Shown: positions 1-7,213 of the stretch, one piece after another
How the letters are laid out: each line of letters opens with the position of its first letter
How positions within the stretch are numbered: the stretch's first letter is position 1
Position numbers and translations under genes: made by a program
Notes under the pieces: generated by a model
What the model saw: only the letters and a program-made list of their open reading frames with translations
Database searches by the model: none
Told to the model about the DNA's origin: nothing
Origin: Planctomycetota bacterium
GTDB lineage: Bacteria; Planctomycetota; UBA11346
Direction of reading: 5' to 3'
Length of the DNA stretch: 9,065 bases
NCBI GenBank assembly: GCA_013816415.1
Contig: JACDEN010000078.1
Location: 1 to 9,065 of the forward strand

Positions 1-52
1 GCGGTCGGGCGGCCGCGGCCGAGGGCTTGCGCCGTCCGAGGCGGACCTTCAC
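1..52 (-). CDS. Possible start of a further operon gene, cut by the window edge
   Basis: On the minus strand a GTG at 52-50 overlaps the TGA stop of the GH20 gene (51-49) as GTGA. It opens a frame that stays open to the window edge, about 17 codons beginning M-K-V-R-L-G-R-R-K-P. A GGAG sequence lies 5 nt before the GTG, inside the last codons of the GH20 gene, which is good Shine-Dalgarno spacing. The same 4-nt overlap style joins the two preceding genes, so a third gene of the operon is plausible. The visible residues are basic and then alanine-rich, and no family can be recognised. The frame could equally be chance, since random frames are long in such G+C-rich DNA. Confidence 0.4.
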   Translation of the reverse strand, partial: MKVRLGRRKPSAAAARP

Positions 53-1881
53 GGGCGCTCCAGATCGGCGATGATCCGCTCGTAGTGCGCAGCGCTCGCA
101 TCCAGGCCGCCAGGGCGCGAGCGCACCAGCCATAGCTCACGGTGGCGCACGGTCAGGCGGCGGAACGAGTCGGCGAGGGTGCGGCGCCAGCCCGGATCGA
201 GGGGGGACTTCCGGCGCAGCACCGCGCGGCGCGCGGTCTTCGACGCCTCCTCGAGCGTGTGCATGATCTCGGCGGTCAGACGCGGATCGATGTCGAGCGG
301 CGCGCGGTCGAACAGCCGGGCAAGGCGATCCTCGACGTCCTGCCATTCCTGCGGTGAACCGATCCAGGGCTCGTCCCAGCGCAGATGCAGGTCATGGAAG
401 AGCGCCGAGCGGTTGCCCATCGGTCTCTGCACGCCATCGGGGCCAGCGGATCCGCCGAGCAGGCGCAGCGGCGCATCGACGTCTCCGAGCTCGTCGAGCC
501 ATGGTCCAAGCGCGAGGCTGTCGTCGCCGAACGCGTGCAGCGAGGCGGCGCGCGCATCATAGGCGGCTTCGCCGCTCCACCCGCGATGCGCCGCTTCGGC
601 GAGCGCGTTCAGCTCGATCGGCCACTGCTGGCGATGGCCCGCGTCGCCCCAGTTGGTGACCAGGAAGCCGCGCGCGCCGCCCGCGATGCCAGCACGCGCC
701 GCCTCGAGCAGATTGGCGCGCCGCGGCGTTGTGCGGCCGACGATGCTGCGCCAGGCGCTGGTGCCGGGGCACACCCAGACCTCGCGGCCGGCCTGGTGGA
801 ACTGCGCGCACCAGCGATCGAAGCGCGCCGTGGGCTCGTAATCCCAGGCCAAGCCAATCAGGTCCTCGGGCAGGCGCTGCAGCGCCGCGGGATGGTGCAG
901 GACGATGTCGGCCCAGAACATCGGGCGCTTGCCGAGTGTGCGCGCGACCGCGCACACTTGGTCGATGAACGCCAGGTAGACGTCGATGCGGCCACGCCGC
1001 TCGACCTCCGCCTTCGAGCGGCCCTGTCCGAGATCGTAGGTCTCATCGCAGCCGATATTGATCAGTGGACTGGAGAACGCCGGCGCGAGCTGCGCGAGCA
1101 GATCGGCGATCAGCGCGATCGATCCCGGGTCGGAGGGGCAGAGGCTGAAGGGCCCGGTCTGCGGAAAGCCGGCGAAATCCCACACCGTGTCCTGGCCCTG
1201 GATCTCGGCGAGCGGGGCGTAGCGCGGATGCTCGAACCAGTGGTGCAGGTGGCCGAAGCAGTTCTGGTTGGCCGCGAGTTCGATGCCGCGCTCACGGCAG
1301 TGCGCATCGACCGCGACCACCTCGTCGGGAGTGATCGGCGACCAGCCTCGCCAGGCATCGTCGTGGCCGCGGTAGGCGAAGGTGTGCTCGGTGTACAGCT
1401 GCAGGTGGTTGATCTTCAGCGACGCGAGCAGATCGATGGTCGCGAGCAGGTGCTCCATGGTCGGCACGCGGTCGCGCGAGACGTCGAGCATGACGCCGCG
1501 TACGGCGAATGCCGGCCGGTCCTGGACGCGGGCGCACGGCAGCCGCCGGCCGTACTGCCGGAGCATCTGCATCAGCGTGCGCGCCGCATTGGCCGCGCCG
1601 CGCGCGTCGTCGGCCTCGATCAGGATCCGCGATGGCGAGATGGTCAGGCGGTAGCCTTCGGGATTCTTCAGCGGCTCGATGGCGACGCCGCAGATCACCT
1701 GCTTCGACACCTCGCCATGATCGTCGCCGGCACGCTCGCCGAGCACGCGCCGCACCGACGGCAGGTAATCCGGATGGCCGTGGATGCCGAAGGCGTCAGG
1801 GACCTCGCGCCATTCCCCGAGCAGCAGCAGCGCCTTCGGCACCGGAAGCAGGATCGGCGGCAGATCGGAAAGCGGATTCAT
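49..1881 (-). CDS. Glycoside hydrolase family 20, beta-N-acetylhexosaminidase-like, cytoplasmic
   Basis: This 610-residue protein resembles GH20 exo-beta-N-acetylhexosaminidases, which remove terminal GlcNAc or GalNAc by substrate-assisted catalysis. Residues about 10-125 look like the GH20b alpha/beta domain, with a typical AARTLMQML helix near 100-107. A TIM barrel follows, opening with VRGVMLDVSRDRVPT (128-141). The catalytic Asp-Glu pair is D279-E280 in INIGCDETYDLG; many family members have GGDE, and here Cys precedes the Asp. Further barrel motifs are FWADI (322-326) and TNWGDAGH (409-416). About 170 C-terminal residues form a helical tail with no recognised domain. No signal peptide is visible, so the enzyme should act on imported substrate. 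The ATG at 1881 overlaps the symporter stop as ATGA, with GGAG 10 nt upstream. The exact substrate is not determined by the sequence. Confidence 0.88.
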   Translation of the reverse strand: MNPLSDLPPILLPVPKALLLLGEWREVPDAFGIHGHPDYLPSVRRVLGERAGDDHGEVSKQVICGVAIEPLKNPEGYRLTISPSRILIEADDARGAANAARTLMQMLRQYGRRLPCARVQDRPAFAVRGVMLDVSRDRVPTMEHLLATIDLLASLKINHLQLYTEHTFAYRGHDDAWRGWSPITPDEVVAVDAHCRERGIELAANQNCFGHLHHWFEHPRYAPLAEIQGQDTVWDFAGFPQTGPFSLCPSDPGSIALIADLLAQLAPAFSSPLINIGCDETYDLGQGRSKAEVERRGRIDVYLAFIDQVCAVARTLGKRPMFWADIVLHHPAALQRLPEDLIGLAWDYEPTARFDRWCAQFHQAGREVWVCPGTSAWRSIVGRTTPRRANLLEAARAGIAGGARGFLVTNWGDAGHRQQWPIELNALAEAAHRGWSGEAAYDARAASLHAFGDDSLALGPWLDELGDVDAPLRLLGGSAGPDGVQRPMGNRSALFHDLHLRWDEPWIGSPQEWQDVEDRLARLFDRAPLDIDPRLTAEIMHTLEEASKTARRAVLRRKSPLDPGWRRTLADSFRRLTVRHRELWLVRSRPGGLDASAAHYERIIADLERP

Positions 1882-3503
1882 GGCGCGGGCTCTCCGCTGA
1901 TCGCTTCGGAGCTTGCCGGCGATGCGGCCGAGCAGCTGACCGCGAATGCGGCGCCGGTCGCGATGAGCAGCCGCCAGGGCGAGGCGAGCACCAGGCCGTG
2001 CCAGCCGCGGTGCGTACCCAGGTCCGGGAAGAGCCAGCACGTCAGATCGTGCCACACCGGCGGCTGCAGCAGCCAGGTCACCGCGAAGCCGGTGACCAGT
2101 GCCGCGATCACCGAGAAGGCGGTACCGCGCCGCGTGAACAGCGCGGTGAGGAAGACGGCCAGCAACCCCGAGTAGGCGAAGGTCATGACGCCGAGCGCGA
2201 ATTCGATCAGCGTCTCGTGGTTGGCGTTCTTCCAGGACACGCAGCCGCAGGCGAACAGCGCCAGCACCACGCCCCAGCCGACCACCGCCAGCCGTCCCAC
2301 CAGCAGGTAGTGGCGGTCCGGCATGGTCTTCCAGATCGGGCGGTAGAAATCGTTGACGAAGGCCGACGCCATGGCGTTGAGCGCGGACAGCAGGCTGGCG
2401 AACGCGACCGAGAACAGTCCGGCCATCATCAGTCCGCGCAGGCCGCTCGGCATCTCGTGGTGGATGAACGACAGGAAGACCTCCGCATCCTTGACCGGGT
2501 AGGTCGGCGCCGAGGCGCCCATCACGTCCGGCCGCCGGTAGTACAGATACAAGAGCAGCCCGATGACCATGAACAGCATCGTCACCGGTATGCCCATCAG
2601 GATCGCGAACAGGGCGGAGCGTCCACCACGGACGGCGTCCTTGCAGGTGAGCATGCGCTGCGCGAGATCCTGGTCGGTCCCGTACGCCGCGAGATTGAAC
2701 AGCGTCCAGCCGATGACCGCGGTGAAGACGGTGAACGACGCGCCGGGCGACAGGCTGAAACTCAGCACGGTCAGCTTGGAGTGGTCCTTGAACGGCGTCG
2801 CGGCCAGGGTCGAGACCATCTCGCCCACAGGCACCGGAATGCGGTGCAGGAGCAGCGCGGCGGCGGCGAGCGTGGCGCCGAGCAGCACCACGATCTGGAT
2901 GACGTCGGTCCAGATGATGCTCGAGATGCCGCCGACCAGCGTGTAGATGATGCCGACGACGGTCACCGCGACGATCGCCAGGTACAGGTGCTCGGGATGG
3001 TCCAGGCCGGTGTCGCCGAAAAGCAGCAGGGCCGCCGGCGCAGCCGCGATGAATAGGCGCGAGCCGTTGGCGAACACCCGGCCGATGACGAAGGTCCAGC
3101 TCGCCGCCATCTTCGCCGCGGTGCCGAAGCGGCGCCCGAGCAGCTCGTAGACGGTGACCACGCGGTAGCGGTAGAACACCGGGATGAAGAACCAGCCGAC
3201 CACCAGCACGGCGAGGATCCCGCCGATGTTGGCGGAGAGGTAGGTGAGGTCGCCCGAGAACGACTGCTGCGGCGCGCCGAGGAAGGTCGCCGCCGACAGC
3301 GCGGTGGCGAGCACCGACAGCGCGACCGCCCAGGCCGGCATCTGGCGTTCGCCGACGAAGTAGGCGTCGGCGCTCGCTGGTTTGCGCGACACCAGCACGC
3401 CGGTGAGGACGAGGACGCCGAAATATGCGGCGAGCACCAGCCAATCGGCGGCATGGAAAGGCGAAGCGGGAGACGCGTCCACGTCAGAGGGAATACCGGG
3501 CAT
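1878..3503 (-). CDS. Sodium:solute symporter (SSS family), sugar-type
   Basis: This 541-residue inner-membrane protein belongs to the SSS family (LeuT fold), which couples Na+ entry to solute uptake. About 13-14 hydrophobic segments are visible from WLVLAAYFGVLVLTGVLV (21-38) to the last near 510-525. Family marks include the DAYFVGERQMPAW loop (46-58), the GGISSIIWTDVIQ stretch (191-203), GTDQDLAQRMLTCKD (275-289) and the TM8-like FSVAFASLLSALNAMASAF (364-382), where S370 is a likely Na+-site residue. The chosen ATG at 3503 begins MPGIPSDVDASPASPF, a short cytosolic or periplasmic lead before TM1. The upstream extension to 3671 would overlap the divergent gene and reads as non-coding. No strong ribosome site is seen, GGAA 11 nt upstream being the closest. 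Coupling to the GH20 gene suggests a sugar substrate such as an N-acetylhexosamine-containing disaccharide; this is inference from context. Confidence 0.92.
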   Translation of the reverse strand: MPGIPSDVDASPASPFHAADWLVLAAYFGVLVLTGVLVSRKPASADAYFVGERQMPAWAVALSVLATALSAATFLGAPQQSFSGDLTYLSANIGGILAVLVVGWFFIPVFYRYRVVTVYELLGRRFGTAAKMAASWTFVIGRVFANGSRLFIAAAPAALLLFGDTGLDHPEHLYLAIVAVTVVGIIYTLVGGISSIIWTDVIQIVVLLGATLAAAALLLHRIPVPVGEMVSTLAATPFKDHSKLTVLSFSLSPGASFTVFTAVIGWTLFNLAAYGTDQDLAQRMLTCKDAVRGGRSALFAILMGIPVTMLFMVIGLLLYLYYRRPDVMGASAPTYPVKDAEVFLSFIHHEMPSGLRGLMMAGLFSVAFASLLSALNAMASAFVNDFYRPIWKTMPDRHYLLVGRLAVVGWGVVLALFACGCVSWKNANHETLIEFALGVMTFAYSGLLAVFLTALFTRRGTAFSVIAALVTGFAVTWLLQPPVWHDLTCWLFPDLGTHRGWHGLVLASPWRLLIATGAAFAVSCSAASPASSEAISGEPAP

Positions 3504-3564
3504 CCACGCCAGTTCCAGGGGCGGCGGCCCGTGGCGCAGGGCCCCGGCGTGGTACCATGACCCC
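3504..3564. promoter_or_regulatory. Short divergent intergenic region between symporter and sugar dehydrogenase genes
   Basis: These 61 bp must hold the promoters of one or both divergent genes unless they lie inside coding sequence. The stretch is almost entirely G+C, and I find no convincing -35/-10 pair on either strand. An 8-bp palindrome TGGTACCA (3550-3557) lies just upstream of the dehydrogenase start. A tiny frame ATG-ACC-CCA-TGA (3557-3568) overlaps that start codon. No clear Shine-Dalgarno sequence precedes the plus-strand ATG at 3565. Confidence 0.35.
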
Positions 3565-4695
3565 ATGAGGAATGCCGTCCTGCTCGCGGTCCTGCTGCTG
3601 CCGGCCGTCGCCCACGCGGCGGACGATCCGTACCAGCCGGTGTCGCCGTGGCCCGGGCTCACGTTTGCCAAGCCGCTCTGCCTCGCCTATCCGCCGGACG
3701 CGTCCGATTCGCTCTACGTGATCGAGCAGGCGGGACGCATCCGCTCTTTCCACCAGCAGGAGAAGACGCCGACGGCGTCCCTGGCCCTCGATCTGCGCGA
3801 CGCGGTGAATTCGGCCGGCAACGAGGAGGGGATGCTGGCGATGGCCTTCCATCCGTCGTACGCCACCGACCACCGCGTCTTCGTCTACTACTGCGTGGAC
3901 AAGCCACGGCGCACCCGCCTGTCGAGCTTCCGCGCCGACGCCAAGGATCCCGCCGCCTTCGATCGCGCGAGCGAGACCATCCTGCTCGAGGTCGACCAGC
4001 CGTATGCCAACCACAACGGCGGGACCCTGTTGTTCGACCGAGCTGGGCTCCTTTATCTCAGTCTCGGCGACGGCGGCGCTGGTGGTGATCCGCACGGCAA
4101 CGGTCAGAACCTCAATACCCTGCTCGCCAAGATCATCCGCATCGACGTCGACCATGCGGACGCCGGCAGGCCGTACGGCATCCCCAAGGACAATCCGTTC
4201 GTCGGCATCACCGGCGCGCGCCCGGAGATCTGGGCCTATGGGCTGCGCAATGTCTGGCGCATGAGCGTCGACCGCGCCACCGGCGACCTGTGGGCGGGCG
4301 ACGTCGGCCAGGACAAGCACGAGGAGGTGGACATCATCACCCGCGGCGGCAACTACGGCTGGAACGCGCGCGAGGGCAGACAGCCCTTCAGGTCCGATGT
4401 GCCGGCGCGCGGTGCGATCGATCCCATTCTCGACTATGGACGCGACGCCGGCCAATCGGTGACCGGCGGCTACGTCTATCGCGGCAAGCAACACCCCGAG
4501 CTGGTCGGCACCTACATCTTCGGCGATTACGCGAGCGGACGCATCTGGGGCGCGACCGTCGCCCAGGGCAAGCTGGCGACCAACCGCGAACTCGCGGTCG
4601 GACGCGCGATCTCGTCCTTCGGTGAGGATCGCGCCGGCGAGATCTTCTTCACGTCGCTGCTCGATGGACACATCTATACGCTGTCCCAGAAGTGA
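3565..4695 (+). CDS. Periplasmic PQQ-dependent sugar dehydrogenase (glucose/sorbosone dehydrogenase family)
   Basis: This 376-residue protein matches the GSDH beta-propeller family (soluble glucose dehydrogenase, aldose sugar dehydrogenase YliI/Asd, HHIP-like). These enzymes oxidise aldoses with PQQ in the periplasm. Residues 1-19 form a Sec signal peptide, with a hydrophobic core and probable cleavage after AHA (17-19). Family motifs in order are LYVIEQAGRIRSF (50-62), GNEEGMLAMAFHP (85-97), HNGG (150-153), LSLGDGGAGGDPHGNGQN (166-182), AYGLRNVWRMS (224-234), GDVGQDKHEEVDII (246-259), GGNYGW (261-266), GGYVYRG (301-307) and FGDYASGRIWG (319-329). By comparison with soluble glucose dehydrogenase, H150 is the likely catalytic base and R228 contacts PQQ; these assignments are from memory of the family. 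The ATG at 3565 is chosen because it directly precedes the signal peptide. No PQQ biosynthesis genes are present in the window, and the substrate is unknown. Confidence 0.9.
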   Translation: MRNAVLLAVLLLPAVAHAADDPYQPVSPWPGLTFAKPLCLAYPPDASDSLYVIEQAGRIRSFHQQEKTPTASLALDLRDAVNSAGNEEGMLAMAFHPSYATDHRVFVYYCVDKPRRTRLSSFRADAKDPAAFDRASETILLEVDQPYANHNGGTLLFDRAGLLYLSLGDGGAGGDPHGNGQNLNTLLAKIIRIDVDHADAGRPYGIPKDNPFVGITGARPEIWAYGLRNVWRMSVDRATGDLWAGDVGQDKHEEVDIITRGGNYGWNAREGRQPFRSDVPARGAIDPILDYGRDAGQSVTGGYVYRGKQHPELVGTYIFGDYASGRIWGATVAQGKLATNRELAVGRAISSFGEDRAGEIFFTSLLDGHIYTLSQK

Positions 4696-4700
4696 GGGAC
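4683..4700. terminator. Weak hairpin at the convergent gene ends
   Basis: GTCCC (4683-4687) and GGGAC (4696-4700) can pair around an 8-nt loop. The hairpin spans the stop codon of the sugar dehydrogenase and ends 1 nt before the stop of the convergent phosphatase gene. There is no following T-tract on either strand, so it is at best a weak bidirectional stop signal and could be chance. Confidence 0.15.
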
Positions 4701-4701
4701 G

Positions 4702-5397
4702 TCACGAATGGTCGGGCCGCCCGCTGTCCCCATCGAGGTGAGCGAGATCGTTGACCGAGACGATGTGCCCATAGCGCTTCGGCTCGCTGTTGACGGCGAG
4801 CTCGAAGGGACGGACCCGGACGATGCCGGTGTTCGACACCACCAGGTGCCAGGTATGCGAGAGGTCGAGGCCCATCATCCGCGCGAGATAGAGCCCCATG
4901 ACGCCGCCATGCGCGATCACCAGCACGCGACCGCCGGCATGGCGCTCCGCGAGTTCGGTCAGCACCGCGGTGATACGCGTCGCGCCCATGTTGTAGGATT
5001 CGCCGATCCCGCCGCCGCGGCGCATGTCGGGGTCGCGCTTCTGCCAGGCCAGCCATTCATCGGCGAAGCGCACGGCGATGTCCGTGCTTTTCAGCCCGGT
5101 CCAGGTGCCGGCATCGAGTTCACGCAGGCGCGGATCGCTCTGTGGCTCGAGTCCGGTCGCAGCGGCGGCGTAGCCGGCGGTGGCCGTCGCGCGCTGCAGA
5201 TCGCTGGTGTAGAGCGCATCGAAGGCCATGCCGGTGAGACGCCTGCCCAGACGTTTCGCCTGCAGGTGGCCGTTCGGGGTCAGCGCGACGTCGAATTGGC
5301 CGGTGACGATGCCGTCGCGATTGCCGTCGCTCTCCGCGTGGCGGACGATCCACAGCTCGGTTCCTTCTCGGCTCGAGCCATTTGGCGGGCCGCTCAC
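4702..5397 (-). CDS. Histidine phosphatase family protein (phosphoglycerate mutase-like)
   Basis: This 231-residue protein is a member of the histidine phosphatase superfamily, branch 1, which hydrolyses phosphomonoesters through a phosphohistidine. The catalytic RHAES motif has R19 and H20, the likely nucleophile. It is followed by GQFDVALTPNGHLQAKRLG (33-51). YTSDLQRATATA (63-74) supplies R69, LRELDAGTWTGL (91-102) supplies E93 as the probable proton donor, and VLVIAHGGVMG (158-168) supplies H163. The core is complete. The GTG at 5397 is chosen because it overlaps the upstream TGA as GTGA and has a GGTGG-like ribosome site just before it. An ATG at 5439 in the same frame would add 14 residues and lacks a ribosome site. 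The substrate cannot be inferred; cobalamin-pathway, sugar-phosphate and general phosphatases share this pattern. The C-terminal 30 residues, with HIVSVNDLAHLDGD, are typical of this family. Confidence 0.88.
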   Translation of the reverse strand: MSGPPNGSSREGTELWIVRHAESDGNRDGIVTGQFDVALTPNGHLQAKRLGRRLTGMAFDALYTSDLQRATATAGYAAAATGLEPQSDPRLRELDAGTWTGLKSTDIAVRFADEWLAWQKRDPDMRRGGGIGESYNMGATRITAVLTELAERHAGGRVLVIAHGGVMGLYLARMMGLDLSHTWHLVVSNTGIVRVRPFELAVNSEPKRYGHIVSVNDLAHLDGDSGRPDHS

Positions 5398-5981
5398 CTT
5401 GCCACCGGGAACCACGGCGGTTCCGCGCCTGGCTTCCATTTGATGTTGCAGCCCATGCTCGGCCGCTGGTCCACGGGCGGCGGATCATTGGCCAGGCACC
5501 GGTCGAGAGCCGTGCGCAGATCGCGGCCGGTGACTGGAAGGGCATTCCTCGGCAGCGAGTCGTCGAACTGTCCGCGGTAATACAGCCGCCGGCCGCGGTC
5601 GAAGAGGAAGAAGTCCGGCGTGCACGCCGCCCGATAGGCCTTGGCGAGGGCCTGGTCGGCATCGAAGCAGTAGGGGAAGGGATAGCCGGCCGAGCTTTTT
5701 TCCAGTTTCATCGCCGCGAAACCGTCATCGGGATAGCGCTCCGGGTCGTTGCTGCTGATGCCGACCATCGCCAGCCCTTGGACAGCATAGTCGCGGCCGA
5801 ACTGGGCGAGCGCGGAACGGATATGCCTCACATAAGGACAGTGGTTGCACAGGAACACCACCAGCAGCGCGGGCGCGGCGGCGAGATCCTGCAGGCGGAC
5901 CGTGCCGCCACCGACTTCAGGCAACGAGAAGTCCGGCGCCGGAGTCCCCAGCGGCACCATCGTCGACGATTGGGAGACCAT
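5394..5981 (-). CDS. Thioredoxin-fold redoxin (AhpC/TSA-like) with CNHC site
   Basis: This 195-residue protein belongs to a thioredoxin/AhpC-TSA-like family of predicted thiol oxidoreductases or peroxiredoxins. It opens with the redoxin signature GTPAPDFSLPEVGG (12-25). The active-site loop is LVVFLCNHCPYVRHI (40-54), giving a C45-N-H-C48 pair rather than thioredoxin's CGPC. The cis-proline equivalent is P122 in ACTPDFFLF (119-127). The C-terminal PSMGCNIKWKPG (175-186), with C178, is a conserved end motif of this family as I recall it. C105, C120 and C162 are additional cysteines. No signal peptide is seen, so it is probably cytoplasmic. The ATG at 5981 gives seven residues before a second possible start at M8; neither has a good ribosome site. 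The gene overlaps the downstream phosphatase by 4 nt, and 42 nt separate it from the antiporter gene upstream, which suggests shared transcription. Its physiological partner is unknown. Confidence 0.88.
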   Translation of the reverse strand: MVSQSSTMVPLGTPAPDFSLPEVGGGTVRLQDLAAAPALLVVFLCNHCPYVRHIRSALAQFGRDYAVQGLAMVGISSNDPERYPDDGFAAMKLEKSSAGYPFPYCFDADQALAKAYRAACTPDFFLFDRGRRLYYRGQFDDSLPRNALPVTGRDLRTALDRCLANDPPPVDQRPSMGCNIKWKPGAEPPWFPVAR

Positions 5982-6005
5982 GAGCGTGAGCGTAGGACCT
6001 GAGCG
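5981..6005. repeat. Three TGAGCG hexamers at the redoxin gene start
   Basis: TGAGCG occurs at 5981-5986, 5987-5992 and 6000-6005. The first copy begins at the last base of the redoxin start codon (read on the minus strand as CGCTCA). Two copies are in direct tandem and the third follows after 7 nt. It could be an operator or chance; there is no independent support. Confidence 0.25.
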
Positions 6006-6023
6006 GTCGAGTCCACGGTGATG

Positions 6024-7172
6024 CTATTCCGTGGCGTGCACCATGGGGGCCTGGGCCTCGCCGGGCAGGAAATAGAACACCAGTCCGATGATGATGTAGA
6101 CCGACAGCAGCTGCACGCCTTCGAGCCAGTTGGTCTCGCCGTCGCTGACCACCTGCTCGGTGACCAGCACCGCGAGCACGATGGCGAGGACCTCGGCGGT
6201 GGTGAACACCAGGTCCATCGGTCCCTGGGCAGCGGGTCCGAGGAAGTAGCTGGCGAATACCAGCACCGGGGCGACGAACAGCGAGATCTGGATGCTTGAG
6301 CCGATGGCGATGCCGACCGCCAGGTCCATGCGCTTCTTCAGCGCCATCATCAGCGCGGTCGAGTGCTCGGCCGCGTTGCCGACGATGGCCACGATGATGA
6401 TGCCGACGAACACATTGGTCATGCCGAAGGATTGCGCGGCGTGCGTGACCGAGCCGACCATCCACTCCGCGGTCACCGACAGGATCACGGTGGCGATCGC
6501 GAGCACCCCGAGGGATTTCTTGAGACTCCAGGTGTGCTCGGGTCCGTCCCCGTCATCGACTTCCGCCGCCTCGCCCGACGAGCCAGTGAACAACTGGCGG
6601 TGGGTATGCAGCGAGAACAGCAGGCTGCATCCGTAGGTGACGATGAGCACGATCGAGATGACCAGGCTCAGGCTCTGCTCGCGCTGCTGCACGCCCGAGC
6701 CGCCGAGATAATGGAACATGGCCGGAGCGACCAGCGCGGCCGCGGCGAGGAACAGCATCGAGCAGTAGGAGCTGGCGGCCTGGGCGTTGAAGGTGAGTTT
6801 CGGATGCTTGAGTCCGCCTGCGAGGCAGGCCCCGCCGAGCACCAGCAGCAGATTGCCGATGATCGAGCCGGTGATCGACGCCTTCACGACTTCGTACAGC
6901 CCGGCATGCATCGCGACCAGCGCGATGATCAGCTCGGCGGCGTTCCCGAAGGTCGCATTGAGCAGGCCGCCGACGCCTTCGCCGGTCCGTTCCGCGAGAT
7001 GCTCGGTCGCATTGCCCATCCATCCCGCCGCCGGAATGATCGCGAGACACGAGGCGATGAAGATCCAGGTCTCGTGGCGCCCTCCGTACGACGCCGGCAT
7101 GTATTCCTGGTACGCCGCGATTGGCAGGAAAACCAGCAGCCAGTTCAGAGACGGTTTGAAGAACGAACTCAT
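6024..7172 (-). CDS. Calcium/proton (cation/H+) antiporter, CAX family
   Basis: This 382-residue inner-membrane protein matches the CaCA superfamily, CAX branch, which exports Ca2+ or related cations in exchange for H+. About 11 hydrophobic segments are visible. The two inverted alpha-repeats carry the signature GNAxE: GNATEHLAERTGEGVGGLL (53-71) leads into NATFGNAAELIIALVAMHAG (72-91) with E80, and the second half has IVGNAAEHSTALMMALK (263-279) with E269. GSIIGNLLLVLGG (102-114) and GSSIQISLFVAP (291-302) follow the two sites. An acidic loop EAAEVDDGDGPEH (201-213) separates the halves, as expected for the family, and the length is typical. The ATG at 7172 has no clear Shine-Dalgarno sequence; downstream in-frame methionines would cut into TM1. 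It is the first gene after an extragenic palindrome and is followed after 42 nt by the redoxin gene. No cation-sensing riboswitch is recognisable upstream. Specificity for Ca2+ is inferred. Confidence 0.92.
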   Translation of the reverse strand: MSSFFKPSLNWLLVFLPIAAYQEYMPASYGGRHETWIFIASCLAIIPAAGWMGNATEHLAERTGEGVGGLLNATFGNAAELIIALVAMHAGLYEVVKASITGSIIGNLLLVLGGACLAGGLKHPKLTFNAQAASSYCSMLFLAAAALVAPAMFHYLGGSGVQQREQSLSLVISIVLIVTYGCSLLFSLHTHRQLFTGSSGEAAEVDDGDGPEHTWSLKKSLGVLAIATVILSVTAEWMVGSVTHAAQSFGMTNVFVGIIIVAIVGNAAEHSTALMMALKKRMDLAVGIAIGSSIQISLFVAPVLVFASYFLGPAAQGPMDLVFTTAEVLAIVLAVLVTEQVVSDGETNWLEGVQLLSVYIIIGLVFYFLPGEAQAPMVHATE

Positions 7173-7200
7173 GGGGTTCAGGCTCGGGCAAGGCGGGCGC

Positions 7201-7206
7201 TGTCAA
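7201..7206 (-). promoter_or_regulatory. Perfect TTGACA hexamer upstream of the antiporter gene
   Basis: Read on the minus strand, this is an exact -35 consensus lying 28 nt before the antiporter ATG. It sits beside TTTAAA (7207-7212) in a small A+T island at the edge of the extragenic palindrome. No -10-like sequence is found at 16-18 nt spacing, and a start there would leave almost no leader. A promoter is therefore possible but poorly supported. Confidence 0.2.
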
Positions 7207-7213
7207 TTTAAAC

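Noticed and set aside
385..2175. 596-residue open frame on the plus strand opposite the GH20 gene
   Set aside because: It lies antisense to a gene with clear GH20 motifs. The translation is rich in Arg, Ala, Asp and Gln with no recognisable domain, as expected when the opposite strand of G+C-rich coding DNA stays open.
1882..3444. N-terminal extension of the GH20 frame over the symporter gene
   Set aside because: The extra residues are low-complexity Arg/Ala-rich sequence in a shifted frame of the symporter gene; GH20 homology begins only after the ATG at 1881.
3550..3557. TGGTACCA palindrome before the dehydrogenase start as an operator
   Set aside because: Eight base pairs with no flanking symmetry is too short to call an operator in this context.
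3484..4671. 395-residue minus-strand frame opposite the sugar dehydrogenase gene
   Set aside because: It is fully antisense to a gene with a signal peptide and all GSDH motifs; the translation shows no domain.
7173..7200. Cation riboswitch upstream of the antiporter gene
   Set aside because: The leader is only about 40 nt between the palindrome and the ATG, with no recognisable yybP-ykoY-like stems or conserved loops.
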